Of a stretch of DNA of 58,840 bases, positions 18,539 through 28,362 are shown piece by piece (within the stretch, counting starts at the first letter, position 1; each line of letters begins with the position of its first letter). Source of the DNA: Sphingomonas sp. Y57 (lineage in GTDB: Bacteria; Pseudomonadota; Alphaproteobacteria; Sphingomonadales; Sphingomonadaceae). The stretch spans positions 111,657 through 170,496 of the forward strand of contig NZ_LDES01000022.1 in assembly GCF_001015195.1 (NCBI RefSeq), given 5' to 3'. Both the position numbers and the translations under genes were made by a program. Below the pieces are notes generated by a model, which made no database searches, was not told the origin of the DNA, and worked only from the letters and a program-made list of their open reading frames with translations.

Positions 18539-18566
18539 CGTCATTCCAGCGAAAGCCCGGATGACG
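18539..18566. repeat. Short dispersed repeat unit
   Basis: A single unit with CGTCATTCC at one end and GGATGACG at the other, so its ends are inverted, surrounds AGCGAAAGCCC. It lies in the divergent gap between dusB and ispDF and belongs to the same family as the paired-arm repeats, but only one arm is clear. Confidence 0.55.
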
Positions 18567-18627
18567 AAGAAGGAGCGAGGGCGAGCCAAGCTTTACTGTT
18601 CGACTCCCCCCACCTAAAGCCCGGCGC

Positions 18628-19776
18628 ATGACGGGGAAGCCGAGCATCGCCGCCTTGATCGTCGCCGCCGGACAGGGCGTCCGCAGCGGCGGCGGCGTGC
18701 CCAAGCAATATCGCCGGATCGGCGGCAAGGCGGTGCTCGCCCACGCCGTCGACGCACTCGCGCGCCATCCGGCGATCGACAGCATCCAGGTCGTGATCGG
18801 CACGGGCCAGGAGGACCCCTACGCTGCGGCGATCGGCGGGCGCGCCCTGCCCCCGCCGGTGACCGGCGGTGCGGCGCGGCGCGATTCGGTGATTGCGGGG
18901 CTTGCGGCGATCGATGCCGACATCGTCCTGATCCACGACGCCGCCCGTCCCTTCCTGCCCGCCGCCGTGATCGACCGGCTGCTCGCCGCGCTCGACGGCG
19001 GCGACGGCGCCGTCCCCGCGCTGGCCGTCGCCGATACGCTGGCGAAGGGAGATGCTTTCCTGGGGGACGGCATAGCCCGCGACGGGCTCCATCGCATCCA
19101 GACGCCGCAGGCTTTCCGGCGCGCCGGCATCCTCGCCGCGCACCGCGCCTGGGATTCGGCGCGCGAGGCGACCGATGACGCGCAGGTCGCGCGTGCCCAC
19201 GGCCTGTCGGTCGCGATCGTCGAGGGCGACCGCAGCCTCGAAAAGCTCACCTATGCCGCGGATTTCGAGGCCGCCGAAGGAAGGTTCGCGATGATCAGCC
19301 GCAGCGCCATGGGATTCGACGTCCATGGCTTCACAGCCGGCGACGGCGTCCAGCTCGGCGGCGTCCGCATCGCGCATGACAGGGCGCTCGCCGGGCACAG
19401 CGACGCCGACGTCGCGCTCCATGCACTGACCGACGCCCTGCTGGGCACGATCGCGGCGGGCGACATCGGCAGCCATTTCCCGCCGAGCGACCAGCGCTGG
19501 AAAGGTGTCGATTCGGCAATGTTCCTGACACATGCCCGCGATCTCGTCGCCGCGGCTGGCGGCATCGTCGACTTCGTCGACCTGACGATCATCTGCGAGG
19601 CGCCAAAGATCGGCCCGCACCGTGAGGCCATACGGCACCGGATCGCTGAGCTGCTGGGGCTCGCCGCCGGACAGGTCAGCGTGAAGGCAACGACCACCGA
19701 GCGGCTGGGTTTCACCGGACGGCGCGAGGGGATAGCGGCGCAGGCGGTTGCAACGGTGCGCGTGCCGTCCATATAG
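18628..19776 (+). CDS. ispDF: Bifunctional MEP-pathway enzyme IspDF
   Basis: A 382-residue fusion of two isoprenoid enzymes. Residues 1 to about 220 are IspD (CTP + MEP to CDP-ME): [20 protein letters not shown] is the nucleotide loop and DAARPF lies near 110. Residues about 228-382 are IspF (cyclodiphosphate formation): MGFDVHGF supplies Asp and His ligands, then [18 protein letters not shown] and the C-terminal [13 protein letters not shown]. The intervening enzyme IspE is not nearby. IspDF fusions are common in alphaproteobacteria. The gene is followed after 15 bases by pncC on the same strand. Confidence 0.95.
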   Translation: MTGKPSIAALIVAAGQGVRSGGGVPKQYRRIGGKAVLAHAVDALARHPAIDSIQVVIGTGQEDPYAAAIGGRALPPPVTGGAARRDSVIAGLAAIDADIVLIHDAARPFLPAAVIDRLLAALDGGDGAVPALAVADTLAKGDAFLGDGIARDGLHRIQTPQAFRRAGILAAHRAWDSAREATDDAQVARAHGLSVAIVEGDRSLEKLTYAADFEAAEGRFAMISRSAMGFDVHGFTAGDGVQLGGVRIAHDRALAGHSDADVALHALTDALLGTIAAGDIGSHFPPSDQRWKGVDSAMFLTHARDLVAAAGGIVDFVDLTIICEAPKIGPHREAIRHRIAELLGLAAGQVSVKATTTERLGFTGRREGIAAQAVATVRVPSI

Positions 19777-19791
19777 CGAGGGGAAGAGACC

Positions 19792-20328
19792 ATGACTCAG
19801 CACCAAGACACATTGCTGCCCCCCGAGCTGGTCGAGGCAGCCCGCCGCGTGATCGAGGCAAATCGCGCCGAAGGTCGCAAGATCGCGGTGGCGGAGAGCT
19901 GCACCGGGGGCCTCGTCGCCGCCGCGCTGACCGAGATTCCGGGATCGTCGGACGTGCTGGGCTGCGGCTTCGTCACCTATTCGAACGAAGCGAAGATCTC
20001 GTTGCTGGGCGTCTCGGTCGAGATGATCGAGACGTTCGGCGCGGTATCGATCGCGGTCGCCTGGGCGATGGCCCGCGGTGCGCTGGAGAAAAGCGGCGCC
20101 GATACGGCGGTCGCGATCACCGGAGTCGCCGGCCCGGGCGGAGGCAGCGAGAAGAAGCCTGTCGGCACGGTGGTGTTCGGGCGCGCCCGCAAGGGTGCCG
20201 ATCCCGAGGATATCGTCGCGGACAAGCGCCATTTCGGCGACCTTGGACGCGGCGGCGTCCGGCTTCAGGCCGCGCTGTGCGCGCTCGAACTGCTGATGCC
20301 CGGCGCCACGGTGACGGAGGAGCCGTAA
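19792..20328 (+). CDS. pncC: CinA C-terminal-domain nicotinamide-nucleotide amidase
   Basis: This 178-residue protein corresponds to the C-terminal domain of CinA alone (PncC), which deamidates NMN to nicotinate mononucleotide. Family motifs are [20 protein letters not shown] near 35-54 with the catalytic Ser, [10 protein letters not shown] near 62-71, and [20 protein letters not shown] near 108-127. GAGGGGAAGAGA lies just upstream of the ATG as a ribosome site. The last 64 bases overlap the opposite-strand START-domain gene. A standalone domain is normal for this family. Confidence 0.9.
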   Translation: MTQHQDTLLPPELVEAARRVIEANRAEGRKIAVAESCTGGLVAAALTEIPGSSDVLGCGFVTYSNEAKISLLGVSVEMIETFGAVSIAVAWAMARGALEKSGADTAVAITGVAGPGGGSEKKPVGTVVFGRARKGADPEDIVADKRHFGDLGRGGVRLQAALCALELLMPGATVTEEP

Positions 20329-20750
20329 AGCTTCGCCGCACGCTCCTCGAACGCGTTGATCATCATCCTGAGCGCCCGGTCGAACATCTGGCCGGCGATC
20401 ATCTCGAACAGCCGCGACTTGAATTCGAAGTCGATCGCGAAGTCGACGATCGTACCGCCCTTGCCGTCGACCGTGAATGTCCAGTCATTGTGGAGGAACT
20501 TGAGCGGTCCCTCGATATAATCGACATGGATGGCTGACGGGCGCCGTTTGGTGACCTTCGAGGTGAACTTCTCACGCAGCGCCTTGAAGCCGACCATCAG
20601 GTCGGCGACCATCTCCGTCTCGCTGTCCGATCGAACGCGCACCGCCGAAACCCAGGGCAGGAACTCGGCATAGGACGCGACATCGGCGACGAGCGCATAC
20701 ATCTGCTCCGGGCTGTAAGGCAGCGTCCGGGTCTCGCGGTGGCGAGGCAT
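20265..20750 (-). CDS. START-domain RatA/COQ10-like protein
   Basis: A 161-residue polyketide-cyclase/START fold protein of the RatA-COQ10 family. It opens with the typical [20 protein letters not shown] and contains [13 protein letters not shown] near 27-39, [12 protein letters not shown] near 52-63 and a C-terminal amphipathic helix [19 protein letters not shown] near 119-137. COQ10 homologues bind ubiquinone and support respiration, and RatA affects ribosome association in E. coli; the sequence does not decide. It begins 1 base after the lipA stop on the same strand, so the pair is probably cotranscribed. Its 3' end overlaps pncC. Confidence 0.88.
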   Translation of the reverse strand: MPRHRETRTLPYSPEQMYALVADVASYAEFLPWVSAVRVRSDSETEMVADLMVGFKALREKFTSKVTKRRPSAIHVDYIEGPLKFLHNDWTFTVDGKGGTIVDFAIDFEFKSRLFEMIAGQMFDRALRMMINAFEERAAKLYGSSVTVAPGISSSSAHSAA

Positions 20751-20751
20751 G

Positions 20752-21690
20752 TCAGGCGGCTGGGACTGCCGCCTTGCGGGCCAGCTCGGCGTTGCGGGCG
20801 TCGCGCAGCTTCACGAAATCGTCACCGGCATGGTAGCTCGACCGGGTCAGCGGGGTCGCAGCGACCAGCAGGAAGCCCTTCGCCCGCGCGATCGCGGCAT
20901 AGGCCTCGAACGTCTTGGGTGCGACGAAGTCGGCGACCTTGGCATGTTTCGGCGTCGGCTGGAGATATTGGCCCATCGTCAGGAAGTCGATGTCGGCCGA
21001 GCGCATGTCGTCCATCACCTGGTGGACCTCCAGCCTTTCCTCGCCGAGCCCGACCATGATGCCCGACTTGGTGAAGATCGTCGGATCGAGCCGCTTGACC
21101 GTCTCCAACAGGCGCAGCGACGCATAATAGCGCGCGCCTGGCCGGATCGTCGGATAGAGCCTCGGCACCGTTTCCAGATTATGGTTGTAGACGTCGGGAC
21201 GGGCCGCGACGATCATGTCGATCGCCGCATCGGCCTTGTTTCGGAAGTCGGGGGTCAGGATCTCGATCGTCGTCTTGGGCGTGGTCCTGCGCAACGCCTC
21301 GATCACCTTGACGAATTGCTTCGCACCGCCGTCGGGCAGATCGTCGCGGTCGACCGATGTGACGACGATGTGCTCGAGTCCAAGCTCCGCGGCAGCGTCC
21401 GCGACATGCTGCGGCTCCAGCACGTCAACCGGCCGGGGCATGCCCGTCTTGACGTTGCAGAAGGCGCAGGCCCGGGTGCAGGTATCGCCCAGGATCATCA
21501 CCGTCGCATGCTTCTTCGTCCAGCATTCGCCGATGTTCGGGCAGGCCGCCTCCTCGCAGACGGTGGCGAGGTTGAGGCGGCGCATCAGCGCCTTGGTATC
21601 GGAGAAAGCCTGGCCCATCGGCGCCTTGACCCGGATCCAGTCGGGCTTGCGCTGCTTCGGGGCGGCGGTGATCGGCAGGGGTTCGCTCAT
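20752..21690 (-). CDS. lipA: Lipoyl synthase LipA
   Basis: A 312-residue radical-SAM lipoyl synthase that inserts sulfur at C6 and C8 of protein-bound octanoyl groups. The auxiliary cluster motif [12 protein letters not shown] is at about 45-56 and the radical-SAM motif CTRACAFC at about 71-78. [16 protein letters not shown] near 169-184 and the C-terminal R-S-S-Y motif ([11 protein letters not shown]) with the third-ligand Ser are present. Length is normal. It is followed by the START-domain gene. Confidence 0.96.
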   Translation of the reverse strand: MSEPLPITAAPKQRKPDWIRVKAPMGQAFSDTKALMRRLNLATVCEEAACPNIGECWTKKHATVMILGDTCTRACAFCNVKTGMPRPVDVLEPQHVADAAAELGLEHIVVTSVDRDDLPDGGAKQFVKVIEALRRTTPKTTIEILTPDFRNKADAAIDMIVAARPDVYNHNLETVPRLYPTIRPGARYYASLRLLETVKRLDPTIFTKSGIMVGLGEERLEVHQVMDDMRSADIDFLTMGQYLQPTPKHAKVADFVAPKTFEAYAAIARAKGFLLVAATPLTRSSYHAGDDFVKLRDARNAELARKAAVPAA

Positions 21691-21756
21691 GGATGCCAGA
21701 TAGGCGATAAGGACCGCACTTGCCAGCCCCCGCGCTCGGGTCTAGGGCACTCGTCC

Positions 21757-22389
21757 ATGACCGACTTCTCCGGGCTCATCGAGGGCTATCGCCGCTTCAA
21801 GGCGAATGGCTGGAAACAACAACGCGAACGCTGGACCCAGCTGGCCTCGGGTCAGGATCCCCGTTTGATGGTGATCGCCTGCTCCGACAGCCGGGTGGAT
21901 CCGACGATCATCTTCGACACCTCGCCCGGCGAGATCTTCATGGTCCGCAACGTCGCCAACATGGTGCCGCCGTTCGAGACGACGGCCGGCCTCCACGGCG
22001 TCTCGGCGGCGCTGGAATTCGCGGTGACCCAGCTCGAAGTGCCCGAGATCGTCGTGCTCGGCCACCAGAGCTGCGGCGGTTGCGCCGCGGCCCTCACCCG
22101 CCGCTTCGAAAATGCCGAGAAGGGCCAGGGCGGCTTCATTTCCGACTGGATGTCGATGCTCGACGAGGCGCGCGACAAGGTCGTCGCCGAGCACGGCCAT
22201 GGCGAGGAAGCGGTGCGCGCGCTCGAATGGGAAGCGGTCAAGGTGTCGATCGCCAATCTGCGCACCTTCCCCTGCGTTCCGATCCGCGAACAGAAGGGCA
22301 GGTTGAAGATCCACGGCGCCTATTTCGCCGTCGCCGACGGCATCCTCCACCTGCTCGACGAGTCGACCGGCGAATTCTCGCCGGCCTGA
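21757..22389 (+). CDS. Beta-class carbonic anhydrase
   Basis: A 210-residue zinc enzyme interconverting CO2 and bicarbonate. Zinc ligands lie in CSDSRVDP (Cys and the Asp-Arg dyad, near 39-46) and GHQSCGGC (His and Cys near 101-108). FMVRNVANMVPP is the conserved core strand. The start at 21757 (MTDFSGLIEGYRRF) is the family's N-terminus. It diverges from lipA across a 66-bp gap. No signal peptide is visible, so it is cytosolic. Confidence 0.93.
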   Translation: MTDFSGLIEGYRRFKANGWKQQRERWTQLASGQDPRLMVIACSDSRVDPTIIFDTSPGEIFMVRNVANMVPPFETTAGLHGVSAALEFAVTQLEVPEIVVLGHQSCGGCAAALTRRFENAEKGQGGFISDWMSMLDEARDKVVAEHGHGEEAVRALEWEAVKVSIANLRTFPCVPIREQKGRLKIHGAYFAVADGILHLLDESTGEFSPA

Positions 22390-22463
22390 CGTCTCCTTTC
22401 ACCGGGAACGCCTCCCCTCCACCAATCGTTGAGCCCCTCGATAGTTTGTTGAGGAGCTTGACC

Positions 22464-22868
22464 ATGATAGCCCGTTCGATCCTGGCGATCACCGCGCTGA
22501 TCGCCGTCGCCCCGCTCGCGGCTCAGACCGATCCCGCCCACCAGGCTGCCGACGCTCGCGAAGTGCCGCAGACCCGCGCGCTCAATGATAAGGTCGGCAG
22601 CGCGATCGCGCAGACCCAGACCAACAACGCCGTCGCGCAGGCACAAAACGAGGAGAACCAGGCGCAATATGAGGCCGACAAGGCCGCCTATGCCGCCGCG
22701 CTGCGCCAACATAATCGCGAGGTCCTGGAAACCGACGCCACCTTCATCCGCCAGCGGGAGGCCTACGCCATGGCGATGCGCGACTGGCGGGCCCAGGTCG
22801 CCATGTGCAAGCGCGGATACCAGAGCGCCTGCAAGCTGCCGACCCCGGACCCGATGAATTATATGTGA
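22464..22868 (+). CDS. Small secreted helical protein of unknown function
   Basis: A 134-residue protein with a clear signal peptide (MIARSILAITALIAVAPLAA, cleavage near residue 20). The mature part is rich in Gln, Asn and Ala and is probably a helix or coiled coil between about 40 and 105 (TQTNNAVAQAQNEENQAQYE). The end has a CKRGYQSAC pair of cysteines. A GAGGAG ribosome site precedes the ATG. It lies between the carbonic anhydrase gene and a terminator, 74 bases after the former. I do not recognise the family. Confidence 0.75.
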   Translation: MIARSILAITALIAVAPLAAQTDPAHQAADAREVPQTRALNDKVGSAIAQTQTNNAVAQAQNEENQAQYEADKAAYAAALRQHNREVLETDATFIRQREAYAMAMRDWRAQVAMCKRGYQSACKLPTPDPMNYM

Positions 22869-22924
22869 GGGCCCTCCACCAGTTCCTGGCGAATGCCAGG
22901 GCATGCATGGCGAACAAGAAAAAG

Positions 22925-22954
22925 CCCGGAACCTCTTGAGGTCCGGGTTTTTTC
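22925..22954. terminator. Bidirectional intrinsic terminator
   Basis: A GC-rich stem (CCCGGA-ACCTC pairing with GAGGT-CCGGG, with one bulged A and a TT loop) is followed on the plus strand by TTTTTT and preceded by AAAAA, giving a T-run on the minus strand too. It sits between the small secreted protein gene and the convergent ettA gene and can stop transcription from both sides. Confidence 0.85.
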
Positions 22955-24634
22955 TTAGCGCGTGAGCTTCTTGTAGGCACCTGCCCCAGGCCGGTCGGCG
23001 GCGTCGCCGAGGCGGCGGCGCTTGTCCTCCTCATAGCTCTCGAAATTGCCTTCGAACCATTCGACATGTCCGTCGCCCTCGAAGGCGAGGATGTGCGTGG
23101 CAAGGCGATCGAGGAAGAAGCGGTCGTGGCTGATCACCACCGCGCAGCCCGCGAAATTCTCCAGCGCGTCCTCGAGCGCGCGCAGCGTCTCGACGTCGAG
23201 GTCGTTGGTCGGCTCGTCGAGCAGCAGCACGTTGCCGCCCTTGCGGAGCATCTTCGCCATATGGACGCGGTTGCGTTCGCCGCCCGAGAGCTGGCCGACC
23301 TTCTTCTGCTGGTCGGGGCCCTTGAAGTTGAACGCACCGACATAGGCGCGGGTCGACATCTCGAACTTGCCGACGGTCATGATGTCATGACCCTCCGACA
23401 CTTCCTCCCAGACATTCTTGTTGGGATCGAGCGCGTCGCGGCTCTGGTCGACAAAGCCCAGCTTGACGGTCGGACCGATATCGATCGAGCCCGCGTCAGG
23501 CGTCTCCTGCCCCGTGATCAGCCGGAACAGCGTGGTCTTGCCCGCGCCGTTCGGCCCGATCACGCCGACGATGCCGCCCGGCGGCAGCGTGAAGTCGAGT
23601 CCCTCGAACAGTTTCTTGTCGCCATAGGACTTGGTCAGCCCCTTGGCCTCGATCACCTTGCCGCCCAGGCGTTCGGGGGTCTGGATGACGATCTGGGCCT
23701 TGCCGGGCGCGCGGTTGTTCTGCTTCTCGACCAGCTCGTCGAACGCGCGGATACGCGCCTTGGACTTCGTTTGGCGCGCCTTCGGGCTCTGCCGGATCCA
23801 CTCCAGCTCTTCCTTGATCGCCTTCTGGCGACCGGCGTCCTCGCGCTCCTCCTGCTCCATGCGCTTCGCCTTGGCGTCGAGCCACGACGAGTAATTGCCT
23901 TCATAGGGGATGCCCCGGCCGCGATCGAGTTCGAGCACCCAGCCCACGACATTGTCGAGGAAGTAGCGATCGTGGGTGACGAGGATGACGTTGCCCGGAT
24001 AATCTACCAGATGCTGTTCCAGCCAGGCCACGCTCTCGGCGTCGAGATGGTTGGTCGGCTCGTCGAGCAGCAGGATGTCGGGCTTCTCGAGCAGCAGGCG
24101 GCACAGCGCGACGCGGCGCTTCTCACCGCCCGACAGGCCGGTGACCGGCAGGTCGCCCGGCGGGCAGCGCAGCGCTTCCATCGCGATCTCGAGCTGGTTG
24201 TCGAGCGTCCATCCGTCGGCCGCGTCGATCTTCTCCTGGAGGACGCCCATTTCCTCCATCAGCGCGTCGAAGTCGGTGTCGTCCTTGGGATCGCCCATCT
24301 CGGCCGAGATCGCGTTGAAGCGGTCGATCATGTCGGCCACCTCACGGACGCCGTCCATGACGTTCTGCTTGACCGTCTTGTCCGGATCGAGCTGTGGCTC
24401 CTGCGGCAGATAGCCGACACTGACGCCCTCGGCGGCCCAGGCCTCGCCCGAATAATCGGTGTCCATGCCGGCCATGACCTTCATCAGGGTCGACTTGCCG
24501 GCGCCGTTGACGCCGATGATCGCGATCTTCGTCCCCGGCAGGAACTGCAGGTGGATGTTGTTGAACAGCGGCTTGTTGGCGCCGGGGAAGGTCTTGGTCA
24601 GACCCTTCATCACGAAACTATATTGCACGGCCAT
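22955..24634 (-). CDS. ettA: ABC-F translational throttle protein EttA
   Basis: A 559-residue ABC-F ATPase that binds the ribosomal E site and gates early elongation according to energy state. There are two ATPase cassettes without membrane segments. The first has Walker A GVNGAGKST, signature LSGGEKRR and LLLDEPTNHLDAES. The second has GPNGAGKTT, LSGGERNR and LLLDEPTNDLD. The arm and linker (about 240-320) include the basic stretch RQSPKARQTKSKARI. The start MAVQYSF is typical of EttA. Length and motifs are normal. Confidence 0.95.
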   Translation of the reverse strand: MAVQYSFVMKGLTKTFPGANKPLFNNIHLQFLPGTKIAIIGVNGAGKSTLMKVMAGMDTDYSGEAWAAEGVSVGYLPQEPQLDPDKTVKQNVMDGVREVADMIDRFNAISAEMGDPKDDTDFDALMEEMGVLQEKIDAADGWTLDNQLEIAMEALRCPPGDLPVTGLSGGEKRRVALCRLLLEKPDILLLDEPTNHLDAESVAWLEQHLVDYPGNVILVTHDRYFLDNVVGWVLELDRGRGIPYEGNYSSWLDAKAKRMEQEEREDAGRQKAIKEELEWIRQSPKARQTKSKARIRAFDELVEKQNNRAPGKAQIVIQTPERLGGKVIEAKGLTKSYGDKKLFEGLDFTLPPGGIVGVIGPNGAGKTTLFRLITGQETPDAGSIDIGPTVKLGFVDQSRDALDPNKNVWEEVSEGHDIMTVGKFEMSTRAYVGAFNFKGPDQQKKVGQLSGGERNRVHMAKMLRKGGNVLLLDEPTNDLDVETLRALEDALENFAGCAVVISHDRFFLDRLATHILAFEGDGHVEWFEGNFESYEEDKRRRLGDAADRPGAGAYKKLTR

Positions 24635-24738
24635 CGGGCGCGAACCTCATCGAACGTCAAGGGCTGGGATTTGCCGCCGCCACTAACCGACGACAGGGCA
24701 ATTGGCAAATGGGGAGCGGATGGTTAGCAACCAACCCC

Positions 24739-26124
24739 ATGAAGCAAATTTCATTGCTGGCGATCGCCGCCTCCGCCGCCCTTTCCTCCCCGCTCCTCGC
24801 CCAGGCCAAGCCCGAGGAGACGGCCGCGCTGCGTGACGCAGCTCTTGGCGATACGCTCGCCTGGGATATCACCGAAGGCCTCACGACCGAAATCGGTCCG
24901 CGCATCGCCGGCAGCGATGCCGAAGCGCGCGCGCGCGACTGGGCCGTCGCCCGACTGAAGGCCTTGGGCTTCAGCAATGTCCGGATCGAAACCTTCGAGG
25001 TCCCTTATTGGGAACGCGGCGAGGCAAGCGCGGCGATCGTCGAGCCCTATCCGCAGCCGCTCGTCCTCACCGCGCTCGGCAACAGCGCCGCCACGCCGCC
25101 CAAGGGACTGACGGCCGAACTGATCGGCTTCGACAGCCTAGACTCCCTGAAGGCGGCCGATCCCGCGGCGGTGAAGGGCAAGATCGTCTTCGTCACCCAT
25201 CGCATGGCGGCTACCCAGGATGGTTCGCATTACGGCCCGGTCGGCAAAATCCGCCGGGAGGGCCCTTCCGTCGCCTCGAAGCTCGGCGCCGCAGCGATCC
25301 TGATCCGCTCGATCGGCACCGACCAACACCGCGTTCCGCACACAGGCTCGCAAAGCTGGAGCGATGGCGCGCAGCCGATCCCTGCGCTGGCGCTCGCCAA
25401 TCCCGACGCCGACCAGATCGAACGGGTGCTGAAGCGCGGCAAGCCGGTGACGGTGGCGCTGAAGGTCACTGCCCGGATGGCAGGCAAGCGCAGCTCGGGC
25501 AACGTCATCGCCGAAGTGCCGGGCCGCGATCCCAACGCCGGAATCGTTCTGGTCGGCGGTCATCTCGACAGCTGGGACCAGGGCACTGGCGCGATCGACG
25601 ATGCCGCCGGCGTCGCGATCACCACAGCCGCGGCCAAGCGGATCATGGACGCCGGGCAACCGCTGCGGACGATCCGCGTCGTCTGGTTCGGGTCGGAGGA
25701 GATCGGCCTGTTCGGCGGCGCCGCCTATCGCGAGAAGCACAAGGGCGAGAAGCATCATCTGCTCGCGGAATCCGATTTCGGCGCCGATCGCATCTGGCGC
25801 CTCCAGACATCGGTCGCCGAAGCCGCCCTGCCCGCCATGAAGCCGCTGGCCGCGGCGCTCGCGCCACTTGGCATCCAGCTCGCGCCGCGCAACGGCGAGG
25901 CATCGGGATCGGACATCTCCGAGATCCAGAAGCTGGGCATCCCGGTGATCGAGCTGAGCCAGGACGGCACGCGCTATTTCGATCTGCACCATACGCCCGA
26001 CGACACGCTCGACAAGGTCGATCCGGTGCAGCTCCGGCAGAATGTCGCTGCCTGGACGGCGCTGCTGTCGGTTACCGCCAACGACCCGACCGATTACGGC
26101 CCGGTAGCGCCCCGGGCCGACTGA
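24739..26124 (+). CDS. Secreted M28-family zinc aminopeptidase
   Basis: A 461-residue exported metallopeptidase. The signal peptide is MKQISLLAIAASAALSSPLLA with cleavage near 21. A PA-type inserted domain occupies roughly 105-235. The M28 catalytic core holds zinc ligands in GGHLDSWD (His and Asp), DDAAGVA, the general base Glu in FGSEEIGLFGG, ESDFGAD, and the last His in DLHHTPDDT. Start 24739 was chosen for the signal peptide. It probably acts in the periplasm or outside on peptides. It is monocistronic. Confidence 0.9.
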   Translation: MKQISLLAIAASAALSSPLLAQAKPEETAALRDAALGDTLAWDITEGLTTEIGPRIAGSDAEARARDWAVARLKALGFSNVRIETFEVPYWERGEASAAIVEPYPQPLVLTALGNSAATPPKGLTAELIGFDSLDSLKAADPAAVKGKIVFVTHRMAATQDGSHYGPVGKIRREGPSVASKLGAAAILIRSIGTDQHRVPHTGSQSWSDGAQPIPALALANPDADQIERVLKRGKPVTVALKVTARMAGKRSSGNVIAEVPGRDPNAGIVLVGGHLDSWDQGTGAIDDAAGVAITTAAAKRIMDAGQPLRTIRVVWFGSEEIGLFGGAAYREKHKGEKHHLLAESDFGADRIWRLQTSVAEAALPAMKPLAAALAPLGIQLAPRNGEASGSDISEIQKLGIPVIELSQDGTRYFDLHHTPDDTLDKVDPVQLRQNVAAWTALLSVTANDPTDYGPVAPRAD

Positions 26125-26238
26125 CCGCGGGCCGGGCGGCGGCAAATGTCGCCGCCCAGCAAAGGTACAGCAACACAGCGATCATAACTCGACTGTCGCG
26201 ACCACCCGCCAGAGCGGGGGCGCAAGCAGGAGAATGCA

Positions 26239-26676
26239 ATGACCATGATGATGCTTTTGGGGGCGTTGACCGCGTCCCTGGCAGGCGCGGATGGAGGTCA
26301 TCTCCATCGCACGACGATCGAGCATCGCGGCGCGCCGGTGACGATCGACTACCGGGCGAACACCGCGCTGAGCACGCGCCAGGTCGGCATGTCGCCGCCG
26401 ACGCGGACCGGCGGGGTCGTCCGCTGCGCCTGGGTCGCCCGGGTGGCGGTCGAGCGCAGCCTCGGCGGCGCCGGCGGGCTCAGCCGCGTCGTCGACACCG
26501 ATCTGCAGCTGAAGGGCAGTCAGCCCGGCACCTGCACGGCGGCCAAGAGGGCGATCGAGCAACAGGTCGCGGCGCGGGACGATGAGGTCCGCCGCCACGT
26601 CCGTGCGGTGGTCGAGCGTGATCGGGCGACCCTGCTCGCCGAGCTCGAGGCAGCAGCGCGGTCGAACGCGAGCTGA
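26239..26676 (+). CDS. Secreted protein of unknown function
   Basis: A 145-residue protein with a short hydrophobic N-terminus (MTMMMLLGALTASLAGA) that looks like a signal peptide. The mature part has THYR-type beta strands (TTIEHRGAPVTIDYRANTAL), a Cys in VRCAWVARVAVER, a second Cys in GTCTAAK, and a basic/acidic C-terminal helix. AGGAG precedes the ATG with 6-base spacing. A downstream porin-like gene begins 2 bases after its stop, so the two form an operon. I do not recognise the family. Confidence 0.75.
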   Translation: MTMMMLLGALTASLAGADGGHLHRTTIEHRGAPVTIDYRANTALSTRQVGMSPPTRTGGVVRCAWVARVAVERSLGGAGGLSRVVDTDLQLKGSQPGTCTAAKRAIEQQVAARDDEVRRHVRAVVERDRATLLAELEAAARSNAS

Positions 26677-26678
26677 TC

Positions 26679-27419
26679 GTGCGTCTTCGGGCAGCCATGA
26701 CCCTTTCGGGGCTGCTGCTCGGCGGCCAGGCGATCCACGCGGCGCGGGCGGCAGACTGGTCGCCCGCGCTTTCCGCGTCTCTGACCAGCGACGAGCGCCG
26801 CCGGGGGCTGAGCTGGAGCGACGGCCGCCCGGCGGCGAGCGCGCGGTTCTCCCTCCAGCCCGCGGACGGGCTGTCCCTGTCCATCGCGGGCACGACCCTG
26901 CGCCGCAGCGCTCGGCACGACGGCGCTGCGATCGGCATCGACAGCGCGATCGTCTATACGAGGAATTTCGGCGCGGTCCGGGCCGACGCACAGATCAGCC
27001 ACCATGCCTTTCCCGGTCGAGGCGACGCGAACTATGTCGAGCTGGGCGGCGGCGCGGGGACGATGATCGGCCCGGTCCAGCTGGACCTGTTCGGCCTTTA
27101 CGCCCCGAAGCAGGATGCGATCGGCGGCGATAATCTCTACCTGGCCGCCAGCGGGGCGGTCGCGATCGTCGGTACGCCCTTCACGGTCGGAGCACAGATC
27201 GGTCGATCGAGCGGCGATTCCGATAACCCCGCGCGCTCCGCCCGCCTGCGTCCGCACGGCCGCTACACCGATGCGGCCTTGCGCGTCGATTATGTCGCCG
27301 GCCCCTTCACCCTCGGCCTCGACCTGACCGACACCTGGCATGGCCGCCGCACCGCCCCCGGCCCGATCGCCGCCGATAGCGGGCGACGCGTTTCGGCAAG
27401 GGTCGGAATCAGCCTCTAA
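26679..27419 (+). CDS. TorF-like putative outer-membrane porin
   Basis: A 246-residue exported protein starting with GTG (an ATG lies 18 bases on). The signal peptide ends near AARAAD. The mature sequence is a series of short alternating strands with the opening ADWSPALSASLTSDERRRGLSWS, close to the Gcw_chp/TorF family of sphingomonad outer-membrane proteins (usually SDYRFRG.S near the start). It ends in a Leu rather than Phe (RVGISL). It is coupled to the preceding secreted protein gene. Its transport role is unknown. Confidence 0.65.
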   Translation: MRLRAAMTLSGLLLGGQAIHAARAADWSPALSASLTSDERRRGLSWSDGRPAASARFSLQPADGLSLSIAGTTLRRSARHDGAAIGIDSAIVYTRNFGAVRADAQISHHAFPGRGDANYVELGGGAGTMIGPVQLDLFGLYAPKQDAIGGDNLYLAASGAVAIVGTPFTVGAQIGRSSGDSDNPARSARLRPHGRYTDAALRVDYVAGPFTLGLDLTDTWHGRRTAPGPIAADSGRRVSARVGISL

Positions 27420-27454
27420 TGCGCAGCCGGCGGCGGCTGACACGACGCCACTAG

Positions 27455-28159
27455 CTACCCCCGCTTCGGAATCTCCAGCCCGCGCTGGACCGCCGGGCGG
27501 GCGAGGCCGCGGTTTAGCCAGGCGGGGACGTTCTTCAGACCGTCATATTCGACCAGGTCGCGCGCCTCGTAGAAGGTGATCAGGTTGCGGACCCAGCCGA
27601 GCGTCGAGACGTCGGCGATGCTGTATTCCGTCCCCATGATCCAGTCGCGACCGTCCAGCCGCCGTTCGAGCACGCCAAGCAGCCGCTTCGACTCGGCGAC
27701 GTAGCGCTGCAGCGGGCGCTTGTCCTCATAGTCCCGGCCCGCGAACTTGTTGAAGAAGCCGACCTGGCCGAACATCGGGCCGATCCCGGCGTTCTGGAAG
27801 AACACCCATTGGATCGTCTCGTAGCGCAGCGCCGGATCGGTGGCGATGAACCTGCCGCTCTTGTCGGCCAGGTAGATCAGGATCGCACCCGACTCGAACA
27901 GGCCGAGCGGACGTCCGCCAGGACCATCGGGATCGATGATCGCCGGAATCTTGCCGTTCGGGTTGAGCGACAGGAACTCGGGCGTGTGGCTCTGATTGTC
28001 GGTGATGTCGACGAGGTGCTGCTCATAGGGAAGCCCCGTCTCCTCCAGCATGATCGACGCCTTCACGCCATTGGGCGTGTTGAGCGAATAGAGCTGGATC
28101 CGGTCGGGATGCTCGGCCGGCCAGCGCCGGGTGATCGGAAAGGCGGAAAGATCGGCCAT
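27455..28159 (-). CDS. Glutathione S-transferase, YghU/YfcG type
   Basis: A 234-residue cytosolic GST-fold protein. The thioredoxin-like domain has LYSLNTPNGVKASIMLEETG near 27-46, with the TPNG motif of disulfide-bond reductases YghU and YfcG, then NPNGKIPAIIDPDG and LFESGAILIYLADK for glutathione binding. The helical domain contains WVFFQNAGIGPMFGQVGFF. The start at 28159 (MADLSAF) follows the family; an ATG 12 bases upstream is possible. Reduction of disulfides or organic peroxides is likely. Confidence 0.9.
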   Translation of the reverse strand: MADLSAFPITRRWPAEHPDRIQLYSLNTPNGVKASIMLEETGLPYEQHLVDITDNQSHTPEFLSLNPNGKIPAIIDPDGPGGRPLGLFESGAILIYLADKSGRFIATDPALRYETIQWVFFQNAGIGPMFGQVGFFNKFAGRDYEDKRPLQRYVAESKRLLGVLERRLDGRDWIMGTEYSIADVSTLGWVRNLITFYEARDLVEYDGLKNVPAWLNRGLARPAVQRGLEIPKRG

Positions 28160-28206
28160 GATGGTCTCCATTCGGTGTGCCTGGGCTTGGTTTTAGCCAC
28201 CCCTCC

Positions 28207-28356
28207 CGTCGTCATGCCAGCCCCTCGACTGCCTGCAAGGCAGGCGCTCGGGATGAACTTCAGCCGAAGGCTGAAGGCTGGCTTCCATGTCTGTCTTCTT
28301 CTCAGATGCCGCCTGGCTGATGAGAGACATGGGCCCCTGCCTCCGCAGGGGCGACG
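28207..28356. repeat. Large compound dispersed repeat
   Basis: About 150 bases between the GST gene and the next minus-strand gene hold several nested inverted repeats: CTGCCTGCAAGGCAG, CAGCCGAAGGCTG and CCCCTGCCTCCGCAGGGG then CGACGG. The segment with ATGTCTGTC and the GAGAGACATGGG part match the interior of the repeat at 49494-49589. It is a longer member of the same family. The 203-bp gap holds no gene. Confidence 0.65.
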
Positions 28357-28362
28357 GTGATA

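Noticed and set aside
18541-20232. A 563-codon minus-strand frame over ispDF and pncC
   Set aside because: Antisense shadow; both plus-strand genes have complete catalytic motifs.
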